From: Saccharomyces uvarum
Lineage: Eukaryota; Ascomycota; Saccharomycetes; Saccharomycetales; Saccharomycetaceae
Reading direction: 5' to 3'
DNA length: 64,000 bases
Assembly (NCBI GenBank): GCA_947243795.1
Contig: OX365939.1
Span: 909,001 to 973,000, forward strand
Both the position numbers and the translations under genes were made by a program. The first letter of the stretch is position 1; every line of letters starts with the position of its first letter. This document shows positions 28,075 through 37,815 of this stretch, piece after piece. Below the pieces are notes generated by a model. It worked only from the letters and a program-made list of their open reading frames with translations, did not search any database and was not told the DNA's origin.

Positions 28075-29175
28075 ATGAACATGGTGCAAGAAATAGATTT
28101 GGGTGTAACATGTGATATGCATGTGCACGTAAGAGAAGGTGCGATGTGTGAATTAGTCACTCCTAAAATCAGAGATGGCGGTGTTTCAGTGGCTTACATC
28201 ATGCCAAATTTACAGCCCCCCATCACAACATTGGACAGAGTAGTCGAATACAAAAAAACCCTGCAAAAATTGGCTCCTAAGACAACATTTCTAATGAGTC
28301 TTTATCTTTCTAAGGAATTGACTCCAGACCTAATTCATGAAGCAGCCCAAAAAGGCGCAATTCATGGAGTCAAATGTTATCCAGCGGGCGTAACAACAAA
28401 TTCTTCTGCTGGGGTGGATCCAAATGATTTTAGTGTGTTTTACCCAATTTTCAAGGCCATGGAAGAAGAAAATCTGGTATTAAACTTACATGGTGAGAAA
28501 CCCTCAGTACACGAAGGGGATGAAGAAGCCATTTATGTATTGAACGCAGAAGAAGCCTTTTTACCAGCTTTGAGAAAGCTGCATGACGACTTCCCAAACT
28601 TGAAAGTGATTTTAGAGCATTGCACCAGTGAGGATGCTATAAACACCATTGAGGAAATAAATAAAAACGTGGTGAATGCTTCAGATATAAAAGTTGCAGC
28701 TACGTTGACCGCTCATCACTTGTTCTTGACAATTGATGATTGGGCCGGCAATCCAGTAAATTTTTGCAAGCCGGTTGCAAAACTTCCAAGTGATAAGAAA
28801 GCCTTAATCAAAGCTGCTGTATCGGGAAAACCATATTTCTTTTTTGGTTCCGACTCAGCTCCTCATCCCGTAGAGAATAAGGCCAGGTATATGGGCGTTT
28901 GCGCGGGGGTTTACTCACAGTCCTTTGCGATTCCATATATCGCTCAAGTTTTTGAAGAACAAAACGCTTTGGATAAGTTGAAAGGATTTGTTTCAGATTT
29001 CGGAATTTCGTTTTATGGCATCAAAGATCGTGAATTGGCCTCTGCCGACAAAGTGGTACTATTCAAAAGCGAACAAGTTGTTCCTCAGTCTCTAAGTGAC
29101 GGGAAGGAAATAAGCCTTATCCCATTCAAAGCGGGTGATAAACTAAGCTGGTCCGTGAGATGGGAATCTTGTTGA
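28075..29175 (+). CDS. URA4: Dihydroorotase Ura4
   Basis: This 366-residue enzyme performs the third step of de novo pyrimidine synthesis, carbamoyl-aspartate to dihydroorotate. The type II dihydroorotase metal ligands are visible: HxH in CDMHVHVRE (H16, H18), a lysine in GVKCYPAG (about 99, the residue usually carboxylated), His in LNLHGEKP (about 139), His in ILEHCTS (182) and Asp in FGSDSAPH (260). The open frame has two possible starts, ATG 28075 (MNMVQEI) and ATG 28081 (MVQEI). The second fits the 364-residue S. cerevisiae product beginning MVKEI, so the real start may be 28081. A Ppr1 site and TATA box precede it. Confidence 0.97.
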   Translation: MNMVQEIDLGVTCDMHVHVREGAMCELVTPKIRDGGVSVAYIMPNLQPPITTLDRVVEYKKTLQKLAPKTTFLMSLYLSKELTPDLIHEAAQKGAIHGVKCYPAGVTTNSSAGVDPNDFSVFYPIFKAMEEENLVLNLHGEKPSVHEGDEEAIYVLNAEEAFLPALRKLHDDFPNLKVILEHCTSEDAINTIEEINKNVVNASDIKVAATLTAHHLFLTIDDWAGNPVNFCKPVAKLPSDKKALIKAAVSGKPYFFFGSDSAPHPVENKARYMGVCAGVYSQSFAIPYIAQVFEEQNALDKLKGFVSDFGISFYGIKDRELASADKVVLFKSEQVVPQSLSDGKEISLIPFKAGDKLSWSVRWESC

Positions 29176-29387
29176 TATGCAACAATATGTAAACTTATTT
29201 TTCGAAGTATAGATTACGTAAATATTTATAAGGAAAACTAAGAAATCTTTTCGGCAGAAGTTACCAATGCCTCCTCCATGCCTATATTGCTATGATCATG
29301 TCTATCTAAGATGCTCAAAAACCAAATGCGTCAACTACAATTCTTTCCTTCCAGAGTTTAATATCATAAGATGCTAGAGCTTTCGAC

Positions 29388-29855
29388 TTAATCTTGCATA
29401 TCAACATCTGCATCTTGTGCTTTTTGCTTTTCGTCATGAATTTCTTCTTCATTATCACTTTCACCTCCATTATTGAGCACAGCGATCATCTTATCGTAAA
29501 TTTCTTTGTCTTTAGCGCTCAATTCATTTAGAGGCAGGTTGCCTGGGCTCTTTTCTTGCAGCCAAAAGAAGTATCTTTCATTGGAAGAGAAGACCAAAGC
29601 AAACACTCTACCACTTTTACTAGATTTTATTGGAATCCACATTGTTTCCCCAGGAATCAAAATCAAAGAAATAGGATCCAATTCCCTTCCGATTGGCTTT
29701 TCCGTAGGACGCCATTCAAAGTCCCAGAACCCCAATTCTTCTTCTTCATTTGGTTTAATCTCGATCTCACCCTGCACCGGGATTGGTGTACATAAACGAG
29801 TCTCTTCGTTATATTCACTGACACCAGCCCTGAATTTAATCACAGTTGTACTCAT
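29388..29855 (-). CDS. RPN13: Proteasome ubiquitin receptor Rpn13
   Basis: This 155-residue subunit of the 19S regulatory particle binds ubiquitin through loops of its Pru (PH-like) domain and contacts Rpn2. The Pru domain fills about residues 3-115: VIKFRAGVSEYNEETRLCTPIPVQGEI, then ELGFWDFEWRPTEKP, LILIPGETMWIPIKSS and VFALVFSSNERYFFWLQE. The C-terminal tail is acidic (SDNEEEIHDEK) and there is no DEUBAD domain, as in other yeasts. The start is the ATG at 29855; a TTG three codons earlier is in frame. It differs at about 18 positions from the S. cerevisiae sequence I remember, a main argument for a different species. It carries a PACE element upstream. Confidence 0.96.
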   Translation of the reverse strand: MSTTVIKFRAGVSEYNEETRLCTPIPVQGEIEIKPNEEEELGFWDFEWRPTEKPIGRELDPISLILIPGETMWIPIKSSKSGRVFALVFSSNERYFFWLQEKSPGNLPLNELSAKDKEIYDKMIAVLNNGGESDNEEEIHDEKQKAQDADVDMQD

Positions 29856-30201
29856 ACTCCCCAATACTATATTATCAAACTAACTGGACTATTAGCTTGC
29901 CTAGTCGTAACAGTACCCTTGGTGATCCCTACCTATTCATCATTATACAGTCTTTAGTATAAGCATTCGCCACCTCGCTAAACATATATCACTGTATACG
30001 AAGAAATAATTTCAGAAGTGATATATCATTATTGCATAACAGGGAGGGGATGACTTAGTTAATCAAAAATCATTGAATAAGTTGAAAATAACCGTTCAAG
30101 TGCTGTTCTAAACTACGCTTGGGTTCAATTGAGGTCATAAAGGGGTAAAGTACCACTCGACTTCGACAAGAACCTTGCTCTTTGAGGAAAACACTATTAA
30201 A
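29856..30201. other. Divergent intergenic region RPN13 / DCK1
   Basis: 346 bp between divergent starts. It contains the PACE element at 29966-29974 on the RPN13 side and no other clear feature. Confidence 0.6.
29966..29974 (-). promoter_or_regulatory. PACE element (Rpn4 site) of RPN13
   Basis: On the minus strand this reads GGTGGCGAA, a known variant of the proteasome-associated control element GGTGGCAAA bound by Rpn4. It lies about 111 bp upstream of the RPN13 ATG, the usual range for proteasome genes. Confidence 0.8.
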
Positions 30202-33200
30202 ATGTCCCAAGAGGATTCACTGCGCTGGCTGCCCACGGATCAACTAGTATATGGTGTGCTTGTTAAATCTTTCCTTCCCTTACAAAGGCATCCTGAATTA
30301 GTGTATGCCAGTAGCAATTATTCAAACGTGTATGTTGGTGCTGAAATTTACGTCTTCGAAGAATCCGTGGATGGGAAGTGGTGTAGAGCGTACCAATGTT
30401 TAAGGCCCTTTCCTGAAGAATTTATTTCGAATATGAATTCTTCGAATGATGTTTTACCCGATGTAAAACCAAGGGTAGTGATACTTCCAAGGAAATTTAT
30501 ACATTTCAATGCTGAAAAAGCCGTTAGTACTATGCCATTTTTCAAAGCGCCAACCGCTGAGGATTTTGAACCCTTGATTAGTAAAGAATGTGAATCGCCT
30601 TCATTTCGTGACAGCCTGTATGTCAGTTCTCCTGATGAAATATCCACTGGTAAACCGAGAAAAGCATCGAGACCTCCCTTTCCCTTTTTCAGATACCAAA
30701 AGAGGCCCTTTAAAGATGAAATGGGTCCCATACTATCTCTTATTTCTTCGCATGTTTATTCAATGTATTCAATTGGCGAGTTTACCATATATAGAAAAAT
30801 GATAAAATTGTACTATGACCTGGATATAATACGATTTAGGTTGTCAATGGATTTGACAACGGAAACGGAGAAAACAAATCTCATAAGAGCAGCAACTTCC
30901 TTACGAACTAAAATTGCAAAATTTTTGTCTTCCACATATAGGAAAAATAAACTTCTCTCTAATTCTACCCCAAGGAACCCCGATCCGTATGGTTTTGAAG
31001 GAATATTTGCGAGAGATATCGATACAGGTGAACTGCTTTCGTATGACATCGATAAACTAAGAACTTTAGTATCATCCTCGATGCTTTGCGGTTTAACTAA
31101 CAACTTTCCTATGTTAAGTAATACAGACTCAGAGTGTCTGCCCTCATCCAATGAAATATTTGGTACAGTTAGATCAAGCATTCTGGTCAACTTGAAAAAT
31201 CTGGCATGGGATCCATCCATATCAAACCCCAATTACCAAGAGCTTTCTATTTGTGCATATTTAAGAACTAAAGACGAGGTTCTTACCGAGTCATTCACCA
31301 TGACAAAATTGTCTAATATGGAGTATGCACTGGATGAAATTCCTGCAATGCTGTTTAAGAACATCCTAGAGACGATAATACAAAAACATAAAATATACTT
31401 AGTAGTAATTCTGAAAGAAACAGTGGCAATTTCAACTAAAAATGCTCCAGAAATTTCATCATATAATGTATCCACGCACGAATCAACCGTACATTATCCA
31501 TTTCCTCCTACCGATTCATCTGCTGAGAATAAGATCGACTGTGTGAAAAACGGCTTAGCTGCTGGTGTAATCGACATATCTCCAGTTTTCAAATTCTACA
31601 GTGATGCGTCTGTCTCAAATAAAGCTCAGAGGTTCAACCTTTATCTTTATTGCTCTGATTCTTTGGAGTCCACTCAATCTTACAACCTCTCGAACGATAC
31701 CGACTTAGGTTGGGGTGATCTGACAAATAAGATCATTGAGGATTCATCTGAAGGAATCTCTGTTAATCCTAGAGCAGTTTCTTTATCGGTGACTGTTAAG
31801 GAAATTATAGGTAAAGAAGAGGTAGAAAAATTACTTTCGACATCTCTAGTACCTATAAGAAGTATTCCTACTTATTTCTACGATACTATGTTTAGTCAAT
31901 CAGAGAGAATATATTTGAATTTGGGGAGAGTATCGCTTTGCGGACTCGCAATAGCAGATACGAACATAGAAAATGTTACAGTTCAAATATCCTGTAGAAA
32001 TGAAAACGTAAGGTTTTGCAAAAACAGACTTGAAGAGAGAGCAGGGTACTGGAAGTTCGTTTCAGTGCATCCAAACGAAAGCATTGGCGAAGCAATAAGG
32101 ATAGAAGGTGTGGAGAATATGTGTGAGGATGAAACATTGAGGGTACTCGTGTATTTGAATGGATTTTTAATGGCAAAATCAAATATCCATATCAAGAAAA
32201 AGGACGAAGTTTTAGAATATAGAAAGGGTACTATATTTCAGATAATGTCATCTCGTTCAGTACCCTTAATCCATTTAGAGCTCGAAGCGTCATATTTCGG
32301 TCGAAAATATAATATAAATCCAGCTATTGCAAAATTTTTGGTCCTTCCAATCAAAGATGTTGAATTTGACCAAAAACTCAAAAAGAATATCGCAGTTGTA
32401 TTGAGAGATCTAAACAATGTTCCGTTTAATGATCTACTAAAACATTTTGACTCCATTTTGGCACACTATTTAATGCTTATCGAGTTCGTAGATAAAGCCT
32501 TTGAGAAAACGGGTGCTTCTTTAAGTTCACCTAATCTTGTGTTTAGTGAATTTGTGAAATTTCTAGATTTGATGTTAACGCGCCAAGAAAATTCCAGATA
32601 TTGGTTCAATAGACTGTACAAAATGGTTTTATCAAGGGAGCTAGAATGTCCTAATGTTGCATCGATACTAATAAAATATATGGCCAACATTTTTGATAGA
32701 AGCCACTCTTCTTGGACTAGGACAGGAGCGGCAGTTTGTCGGACCATTTTGTACCTTATGATATTGGTAATTGGGTCATCTCACTCGGGCGAAATGCCTG
32801 ATTTTAATGGGTTATTTCAAAGCTTGCACAAATTTTTGATGCTTAGTGATGAGTCGATTATGGCGAATCAGATCTTATTAATTGAGGGCTTTCCTGCTAT
32901 GGTACAAACAATGACTAACCATTGTGATGCAGAAGACTTGGTTCGTTTTGCGATTGAATTATTTGAATGTTGTCAAGAAAAAGAAAAGGCTCAAAAAATA
33001 TACTCCAAATCACTTTCGCCTAGAGAAGAAGAATACTTGAATGCAAAGTTTACTTGTCTTTCGAAGATAATTACAAAAAAGGTTCTAAAAAAATATTTAC
33101 TCACTACAGAAACTGTGGATAAACTGAGGTTACGGTTCTTATCTAAATGTCTTGAGTGGGTGCTTATACCGTATGCTCCAGATGAAGACAAACACTTCCA

Positions 33201-35979
33201 TGTAGAATCCTTGCGGCTAGCTAATACAGTTTTGATTACAATAATCGAAGACTACAAAATTGACATGCTTCAGCGAAATCTAATAAGGTTATTACCATTT
33301 TTATGTAGGTCCTTTATTCATTTGAGAAGGTACTGTAAGAAAGCACGCCTAATGCGGCCTCGGAGAGTCTTTAGCATGCTTTTCCCCAGTGTTATGCCAT
33401 GTAATAATATTCCAGTCGATTCGATTGTAAATGATGAGATCGTTGTAGAGGTTCTTCTAGAACTGGCCATTATAATTTGTGAAGTAGCAAAAATTGCATC
33501 ATGTTCATTTGCTTCGTATCAATCATTCAAGGAAATAACAAGCTTGTGCGAGAAAGATGCTCTTTTCCAATCAAAGTTCTACTTACGAAAATTAAAGAAT
33601 GAACATGTTTACACGGTAACTAAGACAATTTACCTATTTTTTAAGCAAGAATGGTTCCCGGGGATGAAATGGCTTGGTGTATCTGCATTGTTAGGAAGAT
33701 CGTCCTTAGTGTTGCTTAATTTGTGCAAAGATTACATCATAGAAAATAACTCACCTTCTTCTTTGAAAGGATCCGAGGAACAGGTTGATATGCGACTTTG
33801 GGCAGAATACTCCAAAGTAATACTACTAGTTTCAAATCATAAAAGCGCGTCCCTGACAAAATTAGCTATAACACCGCGCAAAGCTGTTTATTTGATATCA
33901 GGGGACTTAAAGAAAACTTCAGCATATATACTAAACGATTGTTGGGATGCTTTAGCTACTGGACATTATAATGCCAGTTACGCCAAAAAATATGGTTTAG
34001 GGGCCTTGAGTGACTGCCAATTTGAACTTTTCGTGCATAATCAATTTTTAATACGTGAGGTTTTTATTTTTGCCTTCCATAGACACATTGATGCCACCAG
34101 AATCTGTTGCAAAATACTATGGGGACTAGGATTAAACTTTTGGAGGATATTTGGGTCTCTACAACCAGCGTTAAATGCATGTATTCCGGAGCTATTCAGT
34201 GCATACCAAATTGGGAAACTTCGTTTAAATGATTACGAATTAGAGAGATTCGTCTCTTGTCTATTTTTCGTGATACATATTCCAGAGTCAGATACATTTT
34301 TTCCAGCATGTATGAACTTTTTGAAAGATTTGCTTGGTTTCTTACACATTGTAAATGAAATCTACAAGATTCCTAACCAAGAAGAGTTTGATGACGATCG
34401 AACTGCACGTTACATAGAAATGTTTGAGTATTTGTTAGAGGCAAACAGGCCAGAATTGTTTCACAAAATGATTTACGATTTGTTTGTCCACTTTGTTCAG
34501 AAAAAGGATTTTGTTCAAGCCGCTTTAAGTCTGGAACTTTTGGCAGGTACATACGCTTGGGACTCTAATGACACACTAGAAGCGATACCATTTCCGCCAC
34601 TGCCAGAACAATCTTCGTTTGAAAGAAAGGAATATTTGCTCAAGGAGTCCGCACGAAATTTTTCGAGAGGTCAAAAACTAGAAAAAGCTTTAGCTGTATA
34701 CAAGGACTTAATTAAGGCCTATGATGAGATCAACTATGACTTAAATGGTTTGGCTTTTGTACACGACCAAATAGCTGGTATTTACACAAGACTGCAATCT
34801 ATTGATAGACTGGTTCCAACGTATTTCAAAATTTCATTTATGGGATTTGGGTTCCCGAAATCTCTAAGAAATAAATCATTTATTTTCGAGGGCCTCCCAT
34901 TTGAACACATAACATCCATGCACGACAGGCTTTTACGGAGTTACCACGGTTCTAATATCGTGCACTCTCAAGAAGAAATAGACATGTTATTGATGAACCC
35001 TCCAATGGGGAAATACATCCATGTTGCTTCCGTAGAGCCGCGTTTGAGCATATCCGATGACTACAATAGTAGTGACAAAAAAAGCTCTATTAACAATAAA
35101 GTACGTATGTACATTGAAAACAGGAACTTGAGGACGTTCAGTAATTCTCGACGCTTACCAGGAGCAAAAGGCGTTACTGACCTGTGGGTAGAGGAGTATA
35201 CTTATCATACCACAAACACATTCCCAACATTGATGAATAGATCTGAAGTTGTTAAAGTCACTAAAAGCAAACTTTCACCGCTTGAAAATGCAATACGTTC
35301 CCTGGAAGTTAAGATACAGGAATTATATGGACTTGAAAACATGTGTCACAAAACTCTAAAAGATCACGGTGATGTGACCAATTTATTTAGCGAGCTTTCG
35401 ACAAATATTACTGGGACAATATCAGCCCCGGTTAATGGAGGCATATCACAATATAAAGCTTTCCTAGAATCATCTACTTCTAAACAATTTAGTGCAGAGG
35501 ATTTAGGAAGGCTAACATCAGCTTTCGATGAACTTGTTGCAGTACTTGGTCGCTGCTTGTCGTTGCATGCTGAGTTATTGCCTTCTCAGGAACTAAAGCC
35601 ATCACATGAGCTTTTAGTGCAGCTTTTCAAAGAGAACTTTGCAGAGGAAATAGAAAGATACAGCCGCTCTACTGACGAAGCTATCTCAACCAAGGACAAG
35701 AAACTGAAGGCCCGTATAATTTCTTACAAAAATTCTTCTAAAAAGTCCTGTCTTTCTGGAAGGGATCATCAGACCATAGGGTCTAATCACAGCCAGTTTT
35801 TCCAAGAACAGGGTGATTCTTTTGGCCCAAACAGCTTACTTTTTGGGAAATATTTAACGAGGACATTATCTCATTCGTCTACTACGAGTAGCTTGAATAG
35901 AAGTGGAATTGGTTCTGCAAATGGAAGCTCCTTTTTAACAGGGTCACATCAACACAGTACAGTGCCCCAGCAAAAATAA
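30202..35979 (+). CDS. DCK1: DOCK-family guanine nucleotide exchange factor Dck1
   Basis: This 1925-residue protein is the yeast Dock180 relative. With Lmo1 (ELMO-like) it activates the Rac-like GTPase Rho5 at the plasma membrane and mitochondria in oxidative-stress and mitophagy responses. Expected order: an SH3-like N-terminus (about 14-80, LVYGVLVKSFLPLQRHPELV), a DHR-1/C2-type lipid-binding domain (about 540-740, around YLNLGRVSLCGLAIADTNIENV), a long helical armadillo-like middle, and the catalytic DHR-2 domain (about 1400-1790), recognisable at LAGTYAWDSNDTLEAIPFPPLPEQ and YFKISFMGFGFPKSLRNKSFIFEG. The tail is Ser/Asn-rich. The start is ATG 30202 (MSQEDSLRWLP); the upstream in-frame TTG is not credible. 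Convergent with ATG17. Confidence 0.96.
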   Translation: MSQEDSLRWLPTDQLVYGVLVKSFLPLQRHPELVYASSNYSNVYVGAEIYVFEESVDGKWCRAYQCLRPFPEEFISNMNSSNDVLPDVKPRVVILPRKFIHFNAEKAVSTMPFFKAPTAEDFEPLISKECESPSFRDSLYVSSPDEISTGKPRKASRPPFPFFRYQKRPFKDEMGPILSLISSHVYSMYSIGEFTIYRKMIKLYYDLDIIRFRLSMDLTTETEKTNLIRAATSLRTKIAKFLSSTYRKNKLLSNSTPRNPDPYGFEGIFARDIDTGELLSYDIDKLRTLVSSSMLCGLTNNFPMLSNTDSECLPSSNEIFGTVRSSILVNLKNLAWDPSISNPNYQELSICAYLRTKDEVLTESFTMTKLSNMEYALDEIPAMLFKNILETIIQKHKIYLVVILKETVAISTKNAPEISSYNVSTHESTVHYPFPPTDSSAENKIDCVKNGLAAGVIDISPVFKFYSDASVSNKAQRFNLYLYCSDSLESTQSYNLSNDTDLGWGDLTNKIIEDSSEGISVNPRAVSLSVTVKEIIGKEEVEKLLSTSLVPIRSIPTYFYDTMFSQSERIYLNLGRVSLCGLAIADTNIENVTVQISCRNENVRFCKNRLEERAGYWKFVSVHPNESIGEAIRIEGVENMCEDETLRVLVYLNGFLMAKSNIHIKKKDEVLEYRKGTIFQIMSSRSVPLIHLELEASYFGRKYNINPAIAKFLVLPIKDVEFDQKLKKNIAVVLRDLNNVPFNDLLKHFDSILAHYLMLIEFVDKAFEKTGASLSSPNLVFSEFVKFLDLMLTRQENSRYWFNRLYKMVLSRELECPNVASILIKYMANIFDRSHSSWTRTGAAVCRTILYLMILVIGSSHSGEMPDFNGLFQSLHKFLMLSDESIMANQILLIEGFPAMVQTMTNHCDAEDLVRFAIELFECCQEKEKAQKIYSKSLSPREEEYLNAKFTCLSKIITKKVLKKYLLTTETVDKLRLRFLSKCLEWVLIPYAPDEDKHFHVESLRLANTVLITIIEDYKIDMLQRNLIRLLPFLCRSFIHLRRYCKKARLMRPRRVFSMLFPSVMPCNNIPVDSIVNDEIVVEVLLELAIIICEVAKIASCSFASYQSFKEITSLCEKDALFQSKFYLRKLKNEHVYTVTKTIYLFFKQEWFPGMKWLGVSALLGRSSLVLLNLCKDYIIENNSPSSLKGSEEQVDMRLWAEYSKVILLVSNHKSASLTKLAITPRKAVYLISGDLKKTSAYILNDCWDALATGHYNASYAKKYGLGALSDCQFELFVHNQFLIREVFIFAFHRHIDATRICCKILWGLGLNFWRIFGSLQPALNACIPELFSAYQIGKLRLNDYELERFVSCLFFVIHIPESDTFFPACMNFLKDLLGFLHIVNEIYKIPNQEEFDDDRTARYIEMFEYLLEANRPELFHKMIYDLFVHFVQKKDFVQAALSLELLAGTYAWDSNDTLEAIPFPPLPEQSSFERKEYLLKESARNFSRGQKLEKALAVYKDLIKAYDEINYDLNGLAFVHDQIAGIYTRLQSIDRLVPTYFKISFMGFGFPKSLRNKSFIFEGLPFEHITSMHDRLLRSYHGSNIVHSQEEIDMLLMNPPMGKYIHVASVEPRLSISDDYNSSDKKSSINNKVRMYIENRNLRTFSNSRRLPGAKGVTDLWVEEYTYHTTNTFPTLMNRSEVVKVTKSKLSPLENAIRSLEVKIQELYGLENMCHKTLKDHGDVTNLFSELSTNITGTISAPVNGGISQYKAFLESSTSKQFSAEDLGRLTSAFDELVAVLGRCLSLHAELLPSQELKPSHELLVQLFKENFAEEIERYSRSTDEAISTKDKKLKARIISYKNSSKKSCLSGRDHQTIGSNHSQFFQEQGDSFGPNSLLFGKYLTRTLSHSSTTSSLNRSGIGSANGSSFLTGSHQHSTVPQQK

Positions 35980-36335
35980 GGCCATTTGCATTTAGAATGG
36001 TAAGTGCAGTGAATTGTTCAACATTATAGAATATATATATGTACTCATTTATTCATTCATCTATGACTTTATTGTAAGCAAGAAATACATGTATGAGGAA
36101 TAAATTCATGATAATTAAACTAAACTGAAAATAAGAGTGCTTGTTATCTTGATGCTCCATGAAAAGAGAAGATACACCAATATGTTGTTTAAGAAGGGGG
36201 GGCTACTTTGGACCCCAAATCTTATTCGTTTAAGAAGGGGTTGATAAAATTACCAATGCAATGATTTAAAACATAACCAAGTCCTGCGATATTCGCTTGT
36301 GCTATCGCTCTATACGCCTATCTTTTGCCTTCATT
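35980..36335. other. Convergent intergenic region DCK1 / ATG17
   Basis: 356 bp between two stop codons. It contains a 13-bp direct repeat GTTTAAGAAGGGG at 36187-36199 and 36228-36240, and TATATATATG near 36030 typical of a yeast 3' efficiency element. No gene. Confidence 0.6.
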
Positions 36336-37592
36336 CTAAGGATCCTTGACGTTGTATTCAAAAGTATATAAAGAAGAGAAATCGTCGATTTTACCGGGCC
36401 ATATTGTCTCTGGAAGGTAATTACCATTATCCGCTATAAAAATTTGCCGTTCTTTCTGGTCTTGAGCATTTAAATCCTGTAGTTGTATCTCGCAATCTTC
36501 CAGTATAGTTCTCATTTTATTCGCCACTTCTTTCCTTCTCTTTGCTTCGGAAATCAAATTACCATAGCTTTTTTCAAAACTGTCGTAAAATTCACAAAGC
36601 TCTTTTGTTATTTGAATATCTTCTGTACAGGAATTCTTGAAGGTATCAATAAGGTTTGATATATCTTTGAAGATTACCAGATACTCTAAATTTCTATTAA
36701 AATCATTTATTATTTCAGAGACGCCAGTATGCATTTCTGTCTTTTCGTTTATTTTTTCTTCCAGAAATTGATTCAGGTTGAGTATTGTCTTGTCTACATC
36801 ATCAATTATTTCATGTAAAGTCTTGGTTATGTTAAATAACTCTTGATTATCATCTTCCACCACTTTGAACAAGTCGTCACGTTCTTCGTTGCCTGCTTTA
36901 TTATCCTGTAATAACAGAGTATTGTCGAAATGTTGTGTCAGGGAGTTTATAATTTCTACTAAATCTCTTTCAAGATCTGTTAATTCCTTACTAAATTGCT
37001 CCGCCACATCAGTTTCCACTGACTTACCTATACCAAACTCACTTTGGAATTTCCGTGTTGTGTCTGCTAACTTAGCTTCAATTAATTCCTTGTGAACTTT
37101 TCTGACCATGTTCTCGTATTGAAACTTAATATTTTCTATCTGACGTTCAATTACCGGTACTTCCTTTAATTTTTCATTCAATAAGTTGATGTTTTCCCTT
37201 GAGATATAATCCCCTAACTTGGGAGGATTTGTATCATCCTTTACCGTTTTATTTAGCTCATTGACTATAACATCCAATCTTGCTACTTTAGTGTTAATTT
37301 TGTTCTGCCAGTACTTCATCTCATCAACCAGGGCCACTAGGACAACTTGATTCCATTGTTTCTGAATCAACTTCTTCCCAATACCTTCCTTCAGTATATT
37401 TACATAAAGAAACTTTCCTTGCTCTCGCAGGCCAATAATTAAGAAATTGAGTTTAGAAATACTTAAATGCCAGGATGATAGCTTTTTCTTGATATCCACA
37501 ATCCTTTGATTAGCATTTGAACATAGGAGTTGAGCATCGGTTAGGGTTTTTCTAGCATTATTAACAAAATTTTTAACATCTGCTTCACTCAT
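36336..37592 (-). CDS. ATG17: Autophagy scaffold Atg17
   Basis: This 418-residue protein is one residue longer than I recall for S. cerevisiae. Atg17 is the crescent-shaped dimeric scaffold that, with Atg29 and Atg31, organises the phagophore assembly site and activates Atg1 through Atg13. The protein is almost entirely long charged helices with heptad-like spacing (for example about 105-175 and 195-320), with no membrane segment. The N-terminus [23 protein letters not shown] and the C-terminal [19 protein letters not shown] segment, followed by the YEFNV-like end, are recognisable. It starts at ATG 37592 and is divergent from SPP382 with about 220 bp between starts. Confidence 0.95.
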   Translation of the reverse strand: MSEADVKNFVNNARKTLTDAQLLCSNANQRIVDIKKKLSSWHLSISKLNFLIIGLREQGKFLYVNILKEGIGKKLIQKQWNQVVLVALVDEMKYWQNKINTKVARLDVIVNELNKTVKDDTNPPKLGDYISRENINLLNEKLKEVPVIERQIENIKFQYENMVRKVHKELIEAKLADTTRKFQSEFGIGKSVETDVAEQFSKELTDLERDLVEIINSLTQHFDNTLLLQDNKAGNEERDDLFKVVEDDNQELFNITKTLHEIIDDVDKTILNLNQFLEEKINEKTEMHTGVSEIINDFNRNLEYLVIFKDISNLIDTFKNSCTEDIQITKELCEFYDSFEKSYGNLISEAKRRKEVANKMRTILEDCEIQLQDLNAQDQKERQIFIADNGNYLPETIWPGKIDDFSSLYTFEYNVKDP

Positions 37593-37815
37593 GTGTACGA
37601 AATATCTCGAACACGTTTCCTTTCCCTTGAACCTCTTATTAACTTTTTGTTGCTTTCAACTAATCATTACTTAAGGGATATCTTTACGATTTTTCAGTAC
37701 TGAGAGTGCTAGAGCGCATCTTTATTATTTATGGTATCGAAACAATAACAAAGAGTCAATCGGAACTACATCAATTGGGAAGGAAAAAGGAACTTCTAAC
37801 ATAGTGCAGGACAAA

